From the NCBI RefSeq assembly GCF_000503055.1, contig NZ_AYVY01000007.1, forward strand, positions 113,061-177,060: a DNA stretch of 64,000 nt, given 5' to 3'. This DNA is from Mesorhizobium sp. LSHC420B00. Lineage in GTDB: Bacteria; Pseudomonadota; Alphaproteobacteria; Rhizobiales; Rhizobiaceae. Shown one piece after another: positions 62,104 to 64,000 of the stretch. Every line of letters starts with the position of its first letter. The stretch's first letter is position 1. A program made the translations under genes and the position numbers. Below the pieces are notes generated by a model. It saw nothing but the letters and a program-made list of their open reading frames with translations, was not told the DNA's origin and ran no database searches.

Positions 62104-64000
62104 TCAGGCCGACTTCTTCTTCTCGTCGTCTTCGTCGATTTCCTCGAAATCGGCATCGACCACATCGCTGTCCTTGGCGGCATCAGCCTTGGCGTCGGCC
62201 TCGGCGGCTTCTTTCTGCGAAGCCTCGTACATCGCCTGGCCGAGCTTCATCGAGACTTCGGCGAGCGTCTGCGTCTTGGCCTCGATCTCGGTCACATCAT
62301 CGCCTTCGGCAGCGGTCTTCAACGCCGCGATCGCATCGGCAATCGCCGTGCGGTCGGTCTCCGAGACCTTATCGCCATAGTCCTTCAGCGACTTCTCCGA
62401 GGAATGCACCAGAGCCTCGGCCTGGTTGCGGGCCTCGACCAGTGCGCGACGTTTCTTGTCGACTTCGGCATTGGCCTCGGCATCCTTGACCATCTTCTCG
62501 ATGTCAGCGTCCGAAAGGCCGCCAGACGCCTGGATGCGGATCTGGTGCTCCTTGCCGGTGCCCTTGTCCTTGGCCGAAACGTTGACGATGCCGTTCGCGT
62601 CGATGTCGAACGTGACCTCGATCTGCGGCACGCCACGCGGCGCAGGCGGGATGCCGACCAGGTCGAACTGGCCGAGCGCCTTGTTGTCGGCGGCCATTTC
62701 ACGCTCACCCTGGAAGACGCGGATGGTCACCGCCGACTGCGAATCCTCAGCCGTCGAGAACACCTGGCTCTTCTTCGTCGGAATCGTCGTGTTGCGCTCG
62801 ATCAGCCGCGTGAATACGCCGCCCAGCGTCTCGATGCCGAGCGACAGCGGCGTCACGTCGAGCAACAGCACGTCCTTGACGTCGCCCTGCAGCACGCCGG
62901 CCTGGATGGCAGCGCCAAGTGCGACGACCTCATCCGGGTTGACGCCCTTGTGCGGTTCCTTGCCGAAGAACTGCTTCACGATCTCCTGTATCTTGGGCAT
63001 ACGGGTCATGCCGCCGACCAGAACGACCTCGTCGATCTCAGCGGCCTTGAGGCCGGCATCCTTGAGCGCCGCCTTGCAGGGCTCGATGGTGCGCTGGACG
63101 AGATCTTCGACAAGGCTCTCGAACTTCGCACGCGTCAGCTTCAGCGTCAGGTGCTTGGGGCCGCTGGCATCGGCGGTGATGAAGGGCAGGTTGATCTCGG
63201 TCTGCGTGGTGGACGACAGCTCGATCTTGGCCTTTTCAGCCGCTTCCTTGAGGCGCTGCAGGGCGAGCTTGTCATTCCGCAGGTCGATACCCTGTTCCTT
63301 CTTGAACTCGGCCGCCAGGTATTCGACCAGACGCATGTCGAAATCCTCGCCGCCGAGGAAGGTGTCGCCATTGGTCGACTTCACCTCGAACACGCCGTCG
63401 CCGATTTCGAGCACCGAAATGTCGAACGTGCCGCCGCCAAGGTCATAGACGGCAATCGTCTTGCCTTCCTTCTTGTCCAAGCCATAGGCAAGTGCTGCCG
63501 CCGTCGGCTCGTTGATGATGCGCAGCACTTCCAGGCCGGCGATCTTGCCTGCATCCTTGGTGGCTTGGCGCTGGGCGTCGTTGAAATAGGCCGGAACGGT
63601 GATGACCGCCTTCTCGACCTTTTCGCCGAGATAGGCTTCCGCCGTTTCCTTCATCTTCTGCAGGATCATCGCCGAGATCTGGCTGGGCGACTGGTTCTTG
63701 CCGCCGGCCTCGACCCAGGCATCGCCATTGTCGCCCTTGACGATCTTGTAGGGGACAAGCTTCTTGTCCTTCTCCGTCACCGGATCGTCATAGCGGCGGC
63801 CGATCAGGCGCTTGACCGCGAAAATGGTGTTTTCAGGATTGGTGACCGCCTGGCGCTTGGCCGGCTGGCCGACGAGGCGCTCGCCGTCGCTGTTGATGGC
63901 GACGATCGAAGGGGTCGTGCGCGCGCCTTCCGCATTCTCGATGACCTTGGATTCCTTGCCGTCCATGATGGCGACACAGGAGTTGGTTGTTCCCAGATCG
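62104..64000 (-). CDS. dnaK: chaperone DnaK (Hsp70), N-terminus just outside the window
   Basis: The visible 631 residues start at [11 protein letters not shown] and lack only about seven N-terminal residues. The nucleotide-binding domain ([54 protein letters not shown]), substrate-binding domain and lid are complete. The acidic C-terminus ends [13 protein letters not shown], with the EEVD-like tail common in alphaproteobacteria. DnaK folds and rescues proteins with DnaJ and GrpE; dnaJ lies downstream. The reading frame is open to the window end. Confidence 0.97.
   Translation of the reverse strand, partial: DLGTTNSCVAIMDGKESKVIENAEGARTTPSIVAINSDGERLVGQPAKRQAVTNPENTIFAVKRLIGRRYDDPVTEKDKKLVPYKIVKGDNGDAWVEAGGKNQSPSQISAMILQKMKETAEAYLGEKVEKAVITVPAYFNDAQRQATKDAGKIAGLEVLRIINEPTAAALAYGLDKKEGKTIAVYDLGGGTFDISVLEIGDGVFEVKSTNGDTFLGGEDFDMRLVEYLAAEFKKEQGIDLRNDKLALQRLKEAAEKAKIELSSTTQTEINLPFITADASGPKHLTLKLTRAKFESLVEDLVQRTIEPCKAALKDAGLKAAEIDEVVLVGGMTRMPKIQEIVKQFFGKEPHKGVNPDEVVALGAAIQAGVLQGDVKDVLLLDVTPLSLGIETLGGVFTRLIERNTTIPTKKSQVFSTAEDSQSAVTIRVFQGEREMAADNKALGQFDLVGIPPAPRGVPQIEVTFDIDANGIVNVSAKDKGTGKEHQIRIQASGGLSDADIEKMVKDAEANAEVDKKRRALVEARNQAEALVHSSEKSLKDYGDKVSETDRTAIADAIAALKTAAEGDDVTEIEAKTQTLAEVSMKLGQAMYEASQKEAAEADAKADAAKDSDVVDADFEEIDEDDEKKKSA

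Noticed and set aside
1..64000. Prophage, integrative element or tRNA attachment site
   Set aside because: No integrase, transposase, tRNA gene or phage structural gene was found; the genes are typical chromosomal and accessory genes.

Overview
The window looks like chromosomal DNA of a high-GC alphaproteobacterium of the rhizobial group, most like Mesorhizobium. The evidence is a set of family-level signatures: a PmtA-type phospholipid N-methyltransferase, an MbfA iron exporter behind an Irr-type palindrome, GGAAC-N16-CGTT promoters of the EcfG general stress response, a stress-linked Ku-LigD pair, and dispersed palindromic repeats typical of rhizobial intergenic DNA. The species is an inference. 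No rRNA, tRNA, CRISPR array, transposase, integrase or phage gene was seen.

Layout. 1-8 kb: edge of a DCC-family thiol oxidoreductase; a DUF892 ferritin-like stress protein and a Ku-LigD end-joining operon, each with its own EcfG-type promoter; an ArsR regulator divergent from a DUF1127/NIPSNAP/monooxygenase group; mbfA. 8-16 kb: a threonine dehydratase-like enzyme, a GST, a four-gene regulator/adaptor/ATPase/permease export operon (CecR-YbhGFSR type), a coupled CYTH-CHAD pair and a YiiX-like hydrolase. 16-26 kb: a secreted HExxH protein, a regulator facing a periplasmic beta-propeller, SulP transporter with XRE regulator, a 32-residue lipoprotein, PAP2 phosphatase, a small DMT transporter, and a Tat-exported PhoX phosphatase behind a Pho-box-like repeat. 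26-33 kb: MarR-GNAT pair, YadGH-like ABC exporter, a bd-type quinol oxidase (two subunits) and a large MscS channel.

33-46 kb is rich in palindromic repeats (six clusters in about 10.5 kb). It holds a periplasmic redox trio (DUF1223 CxxC protein, Met-rich secreted protein, exported one-cysteine MsrA), a TadG-like protein, lepA, a CDGSH protein, a hydantoinase/oxoprolinase, glcB and a candidate small RNA. 46-64 kb: a compositionally odd pepsin-like protease, comM, gshB, a Gtr-like glycosylation module (GtrA, GT2, GT-C), a galactose/2-keto-3-deoxygalactonate catabolic operon, an ATP-grasp enzyme, a pyrF operon, pmtA, dnaJ and most of dnaK.

The best candidate for an undescribed system is the trio at 33853-35649. 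The MsrA has a signal peptide and only one cysteine, so it needs an external thiol donor. A CxxC protein and a secreted protein with about 15% methionine lie just upstream on the same strand. This resembles in logic the periplasmic Met-rich peptide/Msr scavenging of hypochlorite described in other Proteobacteria, but with different enzymes.
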